Origin: Promethearchaeota archaeon
GTDB taxonomy: Archaea > Asgardarchaeota > Lokiarchaeia > Sigynarchaeales > SOKP01
Length of the DNA stretch: 64,000 nucleotides
Direction of reading: 5' to 3'
Assembly (NCBI GenBank): GCA_013375495.1
Contig: JABXKC010000013.1
Location: 20,855 to 84,854 of the forward strand
Made by a program: the position numbers and the translations under genes. Below are positions 26,321 to 35,209 of the stretch, in pieces; the first letter of the stretch is position 1, and every line of letters starts with the position of its first letter. The notes beneath the pieces are model-generated. The model was not told the DNA's origin. It searched no databases and saw only the letters and a program-made list of their open reading frames with translations.

Positions 26321-26881
26321 ATGAGTAAAAAAAAAGCTATTATTTTAGATAGAGATGGGGTATTAATAGAGGATAAAAATTATTCATACAAAATTGAAGA
26401 TTTAGAAGTATTACCCGGAGTTATTGAGGGTTTAAAGCAATTGCAGGAGGAATTCATCTTTTTTATAGTGACCAATCAATCTGGTATAGGGAGAGGCTAT
26501 TATACATTAGAAGACTTCCATAAATATAACGAGTATTTGATATCGATATTAAATGAAAATAATATTGCAATTGAAAAAACCTTTTTCTGTCCACATGTTA
26601 AGGAGGATAACTGTGATTGTAGAAAACCGAACCCAACATTTTTAAAAAAAATAGCTGATCAATGGGATGTTGATTTGGAATCTTCTTGGATGATGGGTGA
26701 TCATCCGTCTGATATACAATTTGGGATTAATAGAGGTTGTAAAACAGTCTATATGATTACAGGACATGGAAAAAAGCATTTGCAAGATTTAGAAGTAAGG
26801 GGAATAGTGCCCAACTTAGTTCACTCTAATTTTTTTGATGCTGCTAAAGAAATACTTCAAATAATATTTGAAAAGACTTAA
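26321..26881 (+). CDS. GmhB-like HAD phosphatase
   Basis: A 186-residue HAD protein of the D-glycero-D-manno-heptose-bisphosphate phosphatase / histidinol-phosphatase group. Motif I is ILDRDGVLIED (Asp10, Asp12), motif II is FIVTNQSGIGRG, and motif IV is MMGDHPSDIQFGI. The zinc-binding insert typical of GmhB is present as CPHVKEDNCDC. The substrate is probably a phosphorylated sugar. It lies between the transporter remnant and the intact transporter gene, so it is the main intact cargo of that rearranged segment. It is convergent with the transporter, 12 bases apart. Confidence 0.85.
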   Translation: MSKKKAIILDRDGVLIEDKNYSYKIEDLEVLPGVIEGLKQLQEEFIFFIVTNQSGIGRGYYTLEDFHKYNEYLISILNENNIAIEKTFFCPHVKEDNCDCRKPNPTFLKKIADQWDVDLESSWMMGDHPSDIQFGINRGCKTVYMITGHGKKHLQDLEVRGIVPNLVHSNFFDAAKEILQIIFEKT

Positions 26882-26893
26882 TGATTTGATATT

Positions 26894-28390
26894 TTACAAA
26901 TTACGCTTTTCTTCGTAATCTTTTTTCCTTTGTTCATGCAAAATACGCACTTCTTTTTTCATCGTTTCTACAACCTTTCCGGTTAAAGGATAATATTTTA
27001 TCCATATTAATAAACCGATTAAACATACGATTCCCGGTAGAAGAGTCATACTAATGTTAACACTTAAAGAAGCTGCAGCTAAACCATGAGTTGGTGATAA
27101 TCCACCAACGGCCTCTACATATATTAAACCAAAAGCCGTCATTATTGCAGGTGGTACCGCTAAGGCTACGCTTATCATGGGTTTACTAAGTAATGGCCCG
27201 ATACCAGCATAAAATCCCTCTCTCCTTTCACCAGAAATTTTCCAATAATCATAGTCTATGGTATCTGCTCTCATAGGATTATGTTGGATAAATTCTCCTG
27301 AAAACCCTAGCATAAATATTGAAAACCCAATCGAAACAAGAATCCAATTACCTAAGAGTCCAGCGAAAAAACTGGATAACCCCCCTATGCTTAAAGCTCC
27401 AAAATAAAATGAAATCGATGCTTTTGTTGAGTATTTTTTAGCAATTTTTAGAATGATAGGAATTGAAATAACCACGCAAATAATTGGCCCTATCCAAAAA
27501 ACAAGCATGTTTAATCCTTCCATTGGTCCTAAAACCCAAGTCAAGTAGAATGGTAAACTTACCATCACTAAATTCAAGAATAATACCGAAACTCCGTCAT
27601 ATATTACATAAACTCTAAAAGACGGATTTTTAAAAGCTAGTTTTATTGATTTAAATAAAGGAGTTTTATTTTCAGGAATATGTTCACTATGTTCTCGTAC
27701 GTATTTTGATAAAATTAAGTAAGGAAAGATGCCAAAAATAGCGATAATTACCACTAGCACTTGAAATTGAGCAATAGTACCTGAATTAGGATCTGCTAAG
27801 AATATAATTGGAATAATAAAGCCAATTAAAATCGCAGGTAATTGAAATGCAGTACCGTAGAGTTGTATCTTTTCTCTTTCCCTTTGATTTAAGGTCATTT
27901 GTGGGAGCAATGCAACATACGCACACAATACGAGAGTAAACAAAGTATCGTAAGCAATTTGGGTCACAAGATACCATACAAAAAGCCACACTTGAATTAC
28001 GAGATTTGAAGTTTGCCCTCTCCACGCATCTGGTGGAAAAAACACCAAAGCAAAACATAAACTAAAAATTGGAGCCCCAAATTTAATATATGGGACATAT
28101 CTTTGTACTTCGCCTTTTTTTTTATTATAGTACCGAGTGTTTCCAATTGCATTACCAAAGATTGGGTCGTTTACTACGTTCCAAACCGCATACACAATTT
28201 GTGCAATAGTTATCCAAATTGTTATCAAACCCATCCACGCAAAATAAAAAGATTGGATTACTCCCATAACTCCTCCATAGAATGTACCTGGCATTTGAGC
28301 GAAAGCGTAGGATAACTTTTCCCTCATAGGAACAATTCCCGCATTTCTATCTTCCAAAAATTGAGCTTCCTCAGTAGCTTTATTAGGCAT
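26894..28390 (-). CDS. GPH/MFS-type sugar:cation symporter
   Basis: A 498-residue protein with about 12 membrane segments. It opens with the family-typical VPMREKLSYAFAQMPGTFYG and continues VVNDPIFGNAIGNTRY, similar to glycoside-pentoside-hexuronide symporters (NDPxxG motif). Near the C-terminus the cytoplasmic loop has DTIDYDYWKISGERREGFYAG, also GPH-like. The basic C-terminal tail ends YEEKRNL. The substrate is unknown. A degraded copy of part of its 3' end is found at 25904-25980. Confidence 0.82.
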   Translation of the reverse strand: MPNKATEEAQFLEDRNAGIVPMREKLSYAFAQMPGTFYGGVMGVIQSFYFAWMGLITIWITIAQIVYAVWNVVNDPIFGNAIGNTRYYNKKKGEVQRYVPYIKFGAPIFSLCFALVFFPPDAWRGQTSNLVIQVWLFVWYLVTQIAYDTLFTLVLCAYVALLPQMTLNQREREKIQLYGTAFQLPAILIGFIIPIIFLADPNSGTIAQFQVLVVIIAIFGIFPYLILSKYVREHSEHIPENKTPLFKSIKLAFKNPSFRVYVIYDGVSVLFLNLVMVSLPFYLTWVLGPMEGLNMLVFWIGPIICVVISIPIILKIAKKYSTKASISFYFGALSIGGLSSFFAGLLGNWILVSIGFSIFMLGFSGEFIQHNPMRADTIDYDYWKISGERREGFYAGIGPLLSKPMISVALAVPPAIMTAFGLIYVEAVGGLSPTHGLAAASLSVNISMTLLPGIVCLIGLLIWIKYYPLTGKVVETMKKEVRILHEQRKKDYEEKRNL

Positions 28391-28512
28391 TTTATTATCC
28401 CCAAATTCGTAAAAATCCCAAATTAACTAATACATTAGAAAATATGAATCTGCATTTTAATATTGTGTAAAATATAGGTAAAAAAGAGTAATTAAATAAT
28501 AAAATTTAATAT

Positions 28513-29694
28513 TTAAGCTCTATCTCGTTTGAATACACTTGGCATAGCATGTTCATATTTTTTCATCGCAAAACGTGATATGATAATACGCTGTATTTCA
28601 CTTGTTCCTTCATAGATTTGATAAAGTTTTGCATCTCGGAATAATTTTTCAACAGGATATGTTCTTAGATAACCATATCCTCCATATATTTGTACTGCTT
28701 CGGTTGTTACATTCATTGCAACATCAGAGGCGAATGCTTTTGAGATAGCGGAACTCATGTTATTATCTAATCCTTGATCTGCTTCCCAAGCTGCTTTATG
28801 AGTCAATAATCGGGCCGCTTCTATATCTTTATACATATTTGCTATTTTTTCTTGAATTACTTGATAATTCGCTATTGGCCTACCAAACGCTTCTCTTTTT
28901 TGAGCATAATCAATTGAGTATTCCATAGCCGAACGGGCACATCCTACACAAAAAGCTCCTATTGCAGGACGGGTGTGAGCAAATGTCTGCATCCCTAAAA
29001 CAAAACCTCTACCTGGTTTAGCTAGAACATTCTCTTTAGGGATTCTTACATTTTTTAGAGCTACGGCAACAGTATTGGACGATCTTTGACCAAGTTTAGG
29101 GATATGTTTTCCTAATTTTACCCCTTCCGTTTTAGTATCTACGATAAAAGCGCCTATTCCTTTATGTTTTTTTTCAGGGTCTTCCGTTGCAAATACTGTA
29201 ATATAATCAGCATATCCACCATTTGTAATCCAGAATTTAGCTCCATTTAAAATATACTCATCTCCATCTTTTTCAGCACGACATTTCATGCCAGCCACAT
29301 CTGACCCCATTGTTGGTTCTGATGTTGCGAACGCGATAAGCTTAAATTCGTTTACTAACTCTCCTAAAATTCTCTCCTTTTGCTCATCATTTCCTCCAAT
29401 AACGATTGGCTCAGCACCAAGGTTATTATCGAAAATAGAGGTTGCCATTCCAGGGCAAGCAGAAGAAATCTCTTCTACCACTAAACAAGCATCAAGTAAA
29501 CCATAACCTTGTCCACCGTATTCCTTTGGTATTCCTAAATTTAGTAATTTTTCCTCCCATGCTTTCTTTATTACTGGCATGGGGAATTCTTCAGATTCAT
29601 CGTACTTTCGAGCAACGGGTAAAACCTCTCTTATGGCAAAATCTCTAGCTTTTGCCTTCAATTTTATTTGTTCTTCTGTTAATGTAAAATCCAT
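28513..29694 (-). CDS. Acyl-CoA dehydrogenase
   Basis: A 393-residue flavoenzyme of the short/medium-chain acyl-CoA dehydrogenase family. The N-terminus FTLTEEQIKLKAKARDFAIR starts the all-alpha domain. The FAD/substrate segment AFATSEPTMGSDVAGMKCRA and KFWITNGGYADY form the middle beta domain. The C-terminus has QIYGGYGYLRTYPVEKLFRD and the catalytic Glu in QIYEGTSEIQRIIISR. It oxidises acyl-CoA to enoyl-CoA and needs an ETF-type acceptor, not seen here. Its start codon lies 4 bases downstream of the flavodiiron gene's stop on the same strand, so the two are probably co-transcribed. Confidence 0.94.
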   Translation of the reverse strand: MDFTLTEEQIKLKAKARDFAIREVLPVARKYDESEEFPMPVIKKAWEEKLLNLGIPKEYGGQGYGLLDACLVVEEISSACPGMATSIFDNNLGAEPIVIGGNDEQKERILGELVNEFKLIAFATSEPTMGSDVAGMKCRAEKDGDEYILNGAKFWITNGGYADYITVFATEDPEKKHKGIGAFIVDTKTEGVKLGKHIPKLGQRSSNTVAVALKNVRIPKENVLAKPGRGFVLGMQTFAHTRPAIGAFCVGCARSAMEYSIDYAQKREAFGRPIANYQVIQEKIANMYKDIEAARLLTHKAAWEADQGLDNNMSSAISKAFASDVAMNVTTEAVQIYGGYGYLRTYPVEKLFRDAKLYQIYEGTSEIQRIIISRFAMKKYEHAMPSVFKRDRA

Positions 29695-29698
29695 GAGT

Positions 29699-30913
29699 TT
29701 AAATCTCCATTTTTTTAACTAATTTATCCACAATTTCCTTAAAATTTAAATCACTAGGTTTTGGAACGAATTGTATCTCGATTGAATCATCCAACATCGC
29801 TATCCCAGTAGCTTCCATTTCACTGATTATAGCTCTAACCGCGCCTCTGCTCCAACCATATGAACCAAAAGCTAACCCAACTTTGTTAAGTGGTTTTAAG
29901 CCTTTCTGGTAACATAAATATTCTGCTACGGAGGGAAATAGACCTCGATTTAAAGTTGGACTTCCTATAATAATCGCTTTAGCTTTCATTGCTTCAGTCA
30001 TAACATCGCTATAATCAGAAGATGTTAAATTGAACCTTTTTACAGGAATTCCCCTACGCCAAATCTCGTGGTACAATTCTTTCGCAATCTTGGTTGTGCT
30101 TTCCCACATGCTGTCGTAGATAATCACAGCAGATTTTTCTTCAATTTCTCCGGTTGACCATTTTGTATAAGCCTCTATGATTTCAGGGATATACTTTCTC
30201 CAACACACCCCATGTGATGGACAAATGAGATCTATCGGTAAAGCTCCAACGACGGGGAGTGTCTTAGCAATTAAGCTAGATAAATGAAGCAAAATGTTTG
30301 CATAGTATTTTTCTGCTTCCCAAATTATTTCTGAAAAGTTACTTTCATCATCCCAGTGTTTTGATGCGGCAAAATGTTGACCGAAAGCATCATTAGAAAA
30401 TAATATATTTTTTCCGTTTTCATTAACCATAAAAGAAACCATCGAATCAGGCCAATGGATCATCGGAATAGGAACGAAAGTAAAAGTTTTACCATTTCCA
30501 ATGTCTAAAGTATCACCGTTTTTTACTGCTCGTATTTTTTCAAAAATATTTTTATCTACTTCTTCATGATAATGTTGTTCTAAAATTTCAACCCCCTTTG
30601 TGGAGGCAATAATCTCAGCATTTGGCAAATAACCCAATATTAACGGAAACGAACCCGAATGATCTGGTTCGATATGGTTCATAATTAGATAATCAATATC
30701 TTTTAAATCACATACCGCTTGAATGTTTTCTAAATAATACTTGAAGTACTGTCTTTTTACCGTATCAATTAATATTGTTTTATCTCCACTTTTTACAATA
30801 TATGCATTATAAGAAGAACCCTTATGAGTCGAATACCCATGAAAATTCCTTACTTCCCAGTCTACATATCCAACATAGTATACATCTTTTAATAGTTCTA
30901 AGCTTGACATCAT
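29699..30913 (-). CDS. fprA: Flavodiiron protein (FprA, F420H2- or rubredoxin-linked O2 reductase)
   Basis: A 404-residue protein that reduces O2 to water (or NO) at a diiron site. The metallo-beta-lactamase-like domain (1-250) has ligands HIEPDH, the His of MIHWPDS, the Asp of FSNDAFGQ and the His of CPSHG. The flavodoxin domain (250-404) has the FMN loops YDSMWESTTK and SPTLNRGLFP. The start is one of two tandem ATGs behind GGGAGAAG. Nearby rubredoxins and rubredoxin reductase could supply electrons. It is upstream of the acyl-CoA dehydrogenase gene in the same operon. Confidence 0.94.
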   Translation of the reverse strand: MMSSLELLKDVYYVGYVDWEVRNFHGYSTHKGSSYNAYIVKSGDKTILIDTVKRQYFKYYLENIQAVCDLKDIDYLIMNHIEPDHSGSFPLILGYLPNAEIIASTKGVEILEQHYHEEVDKNIFEKIRAVKNGDTLDIGNGKTFTFVPIPMIHWPDSMVSFMVNENGKNILFSNDAFGQHFAASKHWDDESNFSEIIWEAEKYYANILLHLSSLIAKTLPVVGALPIDLICPSHGVCWRKYIPEIIEAYTKWSTGEIEEKSAVIIYDSMWESTTKIAKELYHEIWRRGIPVKRFNLTSSDYSDVMTEAMKAKAIIIGSPTLNRGLFPSVAEYLCYQKGLKPLNKVGLAFGSYGWSRGAVRAIISEMEATGIAMLDDSIEIQFVPKPSDLNFKEIVDKLVKKMEI

Positions 30914-31095
30914 CTTCTCCCTTTTAATAATTAATAGAATATTGTTAATTAAGTTATTAGAACTTTAAGTTATTTTAAAGTTAATTTATATATCCTATAA
31001 ATTTTTATCAACTAATCAAGTCTAAAATTAGGCCTTTCTTTAAATTTCACATAAAAAGGAAGAAAAAAATAAATTAATATTAATTAAGGTGATTT

Positions 31096-31175
31096 TTAAA
31101 TTTGTGTAAAGAAACTCTTATCAACTACGCAGACTGGGCATACCCAATCATCAGGGAGATCTTCGACAATTTAAT
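31096..31175 (-). pseudogene. Orphan 3' half of a rubredoxin gene
   Basis: On the minus strand it encodes [20 protein letters not shown] then TQI and stop, the second half of the rubredoxin at 34404-34538, with the structural Gly after the second CPVC changed to Val. 66 of the first 71 bases match, including an uninterrupted 38-base identity (31129-31166 with 34437-34474). The first CxxC half is absent. It lies 3.3 kb left of the intact gene, with a beta-helix surface protein gene between. Confidence 0.85.
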
Positions 31176-31200
31176 ATTTGTCTTGTGGTCTTAAATTCTT

Positions 31201-31257
31201 AAGTATCCTTAGAAGTATTAAACCTAAGGCATTTAGGCCTAAAACTTCTAGATACTT
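31201..31257 (-). terminator. Long hairpin just after the beta-helix protein gene
   Basis: AAGTATC-CT-TAGAAGT (31201-31216) pairs with ACTTCTAGATACTT (31244-31257), giving a 14-bp stem with a two-base bulge. A smaller CCTAA-GGCAT-TTAGG hairpin sits inside. It starts 5 bases beyond the stop of the 31263-33920 gene, so it may stabilise or end that transcript, although there is no long T-run after it. It could also be an end structure of the inserted segment. Confidence 0.5.
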
Positions 31258-31262
31258 TTAAC

Positions 31263-33920
31263 CTAATCCACAAGTATTGATTCGACAGAGTCAAACTTTC
31301 TATGGATTAAAATTATTCCAAAACTACTTAAGATCAAGACAATTATGAAAAATCCTCCAAATGGAATCGATATCGGGAGATTAATTATTGGCTTAGATAC
31401 TGAAACTAAAATGTGCTCGTAGATGATAGTTCCATTAGCATACTTAAATTGTAATATGGATTGTACTCCCGTCTCATTATCGAATGAATAGAAAAAAGTG
31501 ATAATTTCACCATTTGCCATAGAGATTGAGATTACAGATGTTCCTGTAACATTTACATATGAGCTCGGGGGTATTTCAAACTGAGAAAAATATTCAAAGG
31601 GAGGGGTGGGGCAAAAATATGAAAGTAAGTTCAAACCAAACGCATGCTTTGGGACAAGTCCCGAAGAGTTTTCCAAGTCTGGTTCTGGTGAAAAAGAACC
31701 GAGTGTCCAATTCCATATATCTAGGGTGATATTCCAATAACCCTTCCCATATGGTTCGTGTTCCATTTTATAGGTTAGGCTAGTTATGTTTTTAATTGTA
31801 AACTTCATTCTTGCGTCTAAATAACTCGTACTTTTAGGGATATTAAACGGGTTTATATTAAATTTAGTAGCCAAATCAGTGATCTTAGTGATCTTCCAAA
31901 TTATTTCGGCCCCAACTTCAAATCCAAGGAAATATATGGGAAGTTCGGTGACAACCTTAATACAGTTTGAATATGTGTAGCCCGATTCATTATACGCCGC
32001 AACGATAAAGTAATAATCATCGTTATTGTGAATATATATTTGATAATTTAAAAGGGTAGAATTGTCTAATAGAATGGTTAAATTCTCATCTATTTCCGTA
32101 ATGAAACGATTGGAGATGAAAAGAGAATAATTATCTGCTCCAATTGACTTACTCCATGTTAAATTGAAACAACCATCTAGGTCAGGGTCACCCGCATCTG
32201 TTAAAAGTAAGGATGGATAAGGATTAGCTTCAGAAGTCTTATTAATGATTAGTTCGGAAGAATTATAATAACCTTTAGTATCATTTGCGTGAAACCTTAT
32301 TGTTATTAGGTCATACGAAAGGGCAGACCATGCTTGAGTATCTATTGTGTCATTCTCTGTAATAATGAATTTTTTCGGCTCATTATTAATGGTATACCAC
32401 ACTAAGTCTAAATTATCTTCAATAATTCGTATATTGAAATTAGGTGGATTATATCCAAAAATACTTCCATTAGTAGGATAGTTTATTATTATTATAGGTG
32501 GTTTATCCTCGCCATCATTCCAAATTGGATAACGATCAACTCCTTCTGCTGAGCCGCTAATATTATAGGGTATATCACCAATTCCATCATCATTGTTATC
32601 ATTTCCATTATAGTCATCCCAATAATTTCCAATTGTTCCATTGTCCCATCGATTATCATTACCATGGTCATCTAGGGCATTAACATTGTTCTTTAAAAAA
32701 TTGTTTAAAAATATTGAATTATTCTCACTAGCCCATAGAAATAATCCACCTTCTGAATTATTATTCATAGTATTACCAAAAATAACACTATTATCACAGT
32801 TGCTAATTAGAATTCCGTAATCTCTATTGAAATTCGTTTTACATTCAAAAATCTTGTTATGATCCCCAAATTCTATATTAAATCCATACATTTTATTATA
32901 AGTAGAGGTAACATTTCGAATTGTACAATTAGTACTAAGAATAAGTGAAATTCCTGTTGAACCATTTGAAAAATCTAAATTAGATATCATTGAATCTCGG
33001 CAATAAACTAGTATAATCTGTCCAGCATTGCTAAAATTATTTGAACTCAAACCCACCTCATTTTCATAATAATAAAGGGGTTTGTCATTTATTAAATTAG
33101 AAGTATCAATATAATTATTGTGAGAGTCAGTATAAAATCCGCAGTAATTCATGGAATTTTCCATAAAATCATTAAAATAGGAATTATATAATCTTATTCC
33201 AAAAAGAGAATTATTAAACAACGAATTATTTGAGATTGTGAAATTATTACATCCTATTAAACATATACCATCTTGACCATTTACATTGATATTGTTACCT
33301 GTAATATTATTAAATTTCTCTTCCGCAAGTATAACACCATGTTGTAAATTATTTGATATCAAATTCTCATATAGGGTATTATTATACCCTGAAGCTATAT
33401 ATGACCCATGAATAAAATTGAATTCCAAAAGATTTCCAGATATTAGAGTTGTATTACTATCTTCCATAACAATTCCATTTAAATTATTCGAACAGGTATT
33501 ATTAATTAGTTTGCCATTTAGAACATTCTGAAGTTTAATACCAGCATCCCCTCGCCAAGAACCTTCTGTTCCTGAATTATGAAAAATACTATTTCTAATC
33601 TCAAAATAGACATCAGAATGGTTTATATATAAACAATTACCAAATCTTTGCCCATCAATCGATACATTCTCAATTATATAGGGGTTGTTAATCGTGCCAT
33701 TGCCATAGCACCATATTTCCGATGATGCGAGAGATACCCAATTATCATTTCCATCTATTACAATAGGAGATATTAAAAAAATAGAATTTTTTGGGACATA
33801 ATCAGTAAAATCTGCTCCATTTTGATTTAGATTCGTTTTAAAATTTAAAATACAGAAACAATCAAGAAAGAATATAAAACCACTGAGAATAATTATGATT
33901 TTTTTTGTTTTATTATTCAT
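31263..33920 (-). CDS. Large secreted right-handed beta-helix protein with C-terminal membrane anchor
   Basis: An 885-residue surface protein. It has an N-terminal signal sequence (about 8-27). Residues 60-430 are made of NosD/pectate-lyase-type beta-helix repeats rich in Asn, such as NNTCSNNLNGIVMEDSNTTL and GNNINVNGQDGICLIGC. The segment DNRWDNGTIGNYWDDYNGND is the common NosD ending. Ig-like and fibronectin-like stretches follow (about 490-640), then a globular region and a last membrane helix (about 852-873) with a short basic tail. NxS/T sequons are very frequent. It is likely to bind or process glycans. It is the cargo between the two rubredoxin copies. Confidence 0.8.
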   Translation of the reverse strand: MNNKTKKIIIILSGFIFFLDCFCILNFKTNLNQNGADFTDYVPKNSIFLISPIVIDGNDNWVSLASSEIWCYGNGTINNPYIIENVSIDGQRFGNCLYINHSDVYFEIRNSIFHNSGTEGSWRGDAGIKLQNVLNGKLINNTCSNNLNGIVMEDSNTTLISGNLLEFNFIHGSYIASGYNNTLYENLISNNLQHGVILAEEKFNNITGNNINVNGQDGICLIGCNNFTISNNSLFNNSLFGIRLYNSYFNDFMENSMNYCGFYTDSHNNYIDTSNLINDKPLYYYENEVGLSSNNFSNAGQIILVYCRDSMISNLDFSNGSTGISLILSTNCTIRNVTSTYNKMYGFNIEFGDHNKIFECKTNFNRDYGILISNCDNSVIFGNTMNNNSEGGLFLWASENNSIFLNNFLKNNVNALDDHGNDNRWDNGTIGNYWDDYNGNDNNDDGIGDIPYNISGSAEGVDRYPIWNDGEDKPPIIIINYPTNGSIFGYNPPNFNIRIIEDNLDLVWYTINNEPKKFIITENDTIDTQAWSALSYDLITIRFHANDTKGYYNSSELIINKTSEANPYPSLLLTDAGDPDLDGCFNLTWSKSIGADNYSLFISNRFITEIDENLTILLDNSTLLNYQIYIHNNDDYYFIVAAYNESGYTYSNCIKVVTELPIYFLGFEVGAEIIWKITKITDLATKFNINPFNIPKSTSYLDARMKFTIKNITSLTYKMEHEPYGKGYWNITLDIWNWTLGSFSPEPDLENSSGLVPKHAFGLNLLSYFCPTPPFEYFSQFEIPPSSYVNVTGTSVISISMANGEIITFFYSFDNETGVQSILQFKYANGTIIYEHILVSVSKPIINLPISIPFGGFFIIVLILSSFGIILIHRKFDSVESILVD

Positions 33921-34403
33921 TTACGTCAATTCTGAATTATGGTTAACATCTTAAATTTCATTTTGGAAGTATTTAAAATTAACTACAAATTAATATCTTA
34001 ATAGAAGTGAGGAAGAGATCTCTTTAATTAGAGAGTCTTTTAAAAATTAAAAATTTTAATCCTAGACTTATCTAAATAGAAATAGAAATTTCTATTTCAA
34101 GAAAATTATTGATCAATCGGAAAAATACGAGAGAAATAAAGAGAGAATTGATTTATAGAATGAGATTGGATTTTATGAACACGATAGGAGTACAATACAT
34201 CTCTTTATCCTCTATTAGTACATAAAAAAAGTTACTGATGTGTTAAAAAAAAATATCTACGAATTATTTCTGTAATAAAGTATGAATTAGAGGAAAAGGA
34301 AATAATTATGGGTTATAATGCTAATATTGATCTCGAGATTTACCAGAAAGAACAGTTAAAATAAAAAAATTATAAATAAAAAATTAAAATTTAAGATTTA
34401 TAC
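33921..34403. other. Non-coding stretch with a perfect 20-bp palindrome
   Basis: These 483 bases hold no gene I can support. The main feature is the perfect palindrome GAAATAG-AAATTT-CTATTTC at 34079-34098. A short ORF ending at 34363 (MGYNANIDLEIYQKEQLK) after a GGAAATAATT may be the tail of a decayed gene but cannot be assigned. Confidence 0.4.
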
Positions 34404-34538
34404 TTAGATTTGAGTAAAGAAGCTCTTATCAACGCCGCAGACTGGGCATACCCAATCATCAGGGAGATCTTCGAACTTGGTACCTTCTTTATCTTCGTCG
34501 TAAACATAACCGCAAGCGCCACATTCCCATTTAGCCAC
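34404..34538 (-). CDS. Rubredoxin
   Basis: A 44-residue one-iron electron carrier, begun at GTG 34538 with AAGGT eight bases upstream. It has both ligand pairs, CGACG near residue 6 and CPVCG near 31, and the usual aromatic core ([31 protein letters not shown]). It is slightly shorter than typical 52-residue rubredoxins. It can carry electrons to flavodiiron protein, rubrerythrin and superoxide reductase, all in this window. A truncated second copy of its 3' half sits at 31096-31175. Confidence 0.93.
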   Translation of the reverse strand: MAKWECGACGYVYDEDKEGTKFEDLPDDWVCPVCGVDKSFFTQI

Positions 34539-34765
34539 AATAAACAACCTTTATTTTAATTTGTTTAAAATTTTATAAATAAATGTATAATAATCTTTAT
34601 CTTTATTTTATTTTTAATAAATTTAATTTCTTTAGGTTATAAAGTTCATAAACTTGGGTTATCCAAAAATTTTCAACTAAAAGTTGCAGAAAAATGAAAG
34701 ATAAATATAAGCCCACTTTGGAATCATTAGACACTCATCCGAATTGTCGGATGGAACTAATAGAA

Positions 34766-35086
34766 TTATGAACGAAAAAATCCTGCTTTTTTCAACGCTT
34801 CCATAGAAATTCTGCTACTTGGGCCATCTCCTCTTGCTACATTGACGCTGACTTTACCATCTACAGCTTCAAAAATTTCAGCAACATCACCATGTTTGAA
34901 TCCGGGGCACAACATAATAGCTTCGATTGACTCGTTTTGTAGAAAATCTTTGGATACTTGTACTGCCTCTTCTTGAGTTTTAACAACAACAGAATGCAAT
35001 TTATACATTCCAGTATCAATTACAGTTCTATGTTTTTTATAATCTGCATCAGGTGCGTGTGCAATGAATAATGCTTTAAATGTCAT
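34766..35086 (-). CDS. Small DUF6506-like protein
   Basis: A 106-residue soluble protein: ALFIAHAPDADYKKHRTVID, then VVKTQEEAVQVSKDFLQNES, IEAIMLCPGFKHGDVAEIFE and VSVNVARGDGPSS. The alternating strand and helix pattern and the CPGF-G-GDVA segment resemble the family I remember as DUF6506, whose function is not known. No membrane segment. It stands alone between rubredoxin and the amidohydrolase. The family name is from memory and should be treated as tentative. Confidence 0.65.
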   Translation of the reverse strand: MTFKALFIAHAPDADYKKHRTVIDTGMYKLHSVVVKTQEEAVQVSKDFLQNESIEAIMLCPGFKHGDVAEIFEAVDGKVSVNVARGDGPSSRISMEALKKAGFFRS

Positions 35087-35209
35087 ATTAATGATTATCC
35101 ATGATTAATATAAAATTTTTTCCAAGCTATTGTTAATGAATAGAAAATCGTATTTAATATGGATATTAAAGGATATGTTTGAGTATTAAAACAGTTTATC
35201 AAAAAAAAC

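Noticed and set aside
33921..34403. Short ORF (MGYNANIDLEIYQKEQLK) after a purine-rich stretch
   Set aside because: Too short, no homologue recognised, and no sign of the rest of a gene. Reported only as possible decay.
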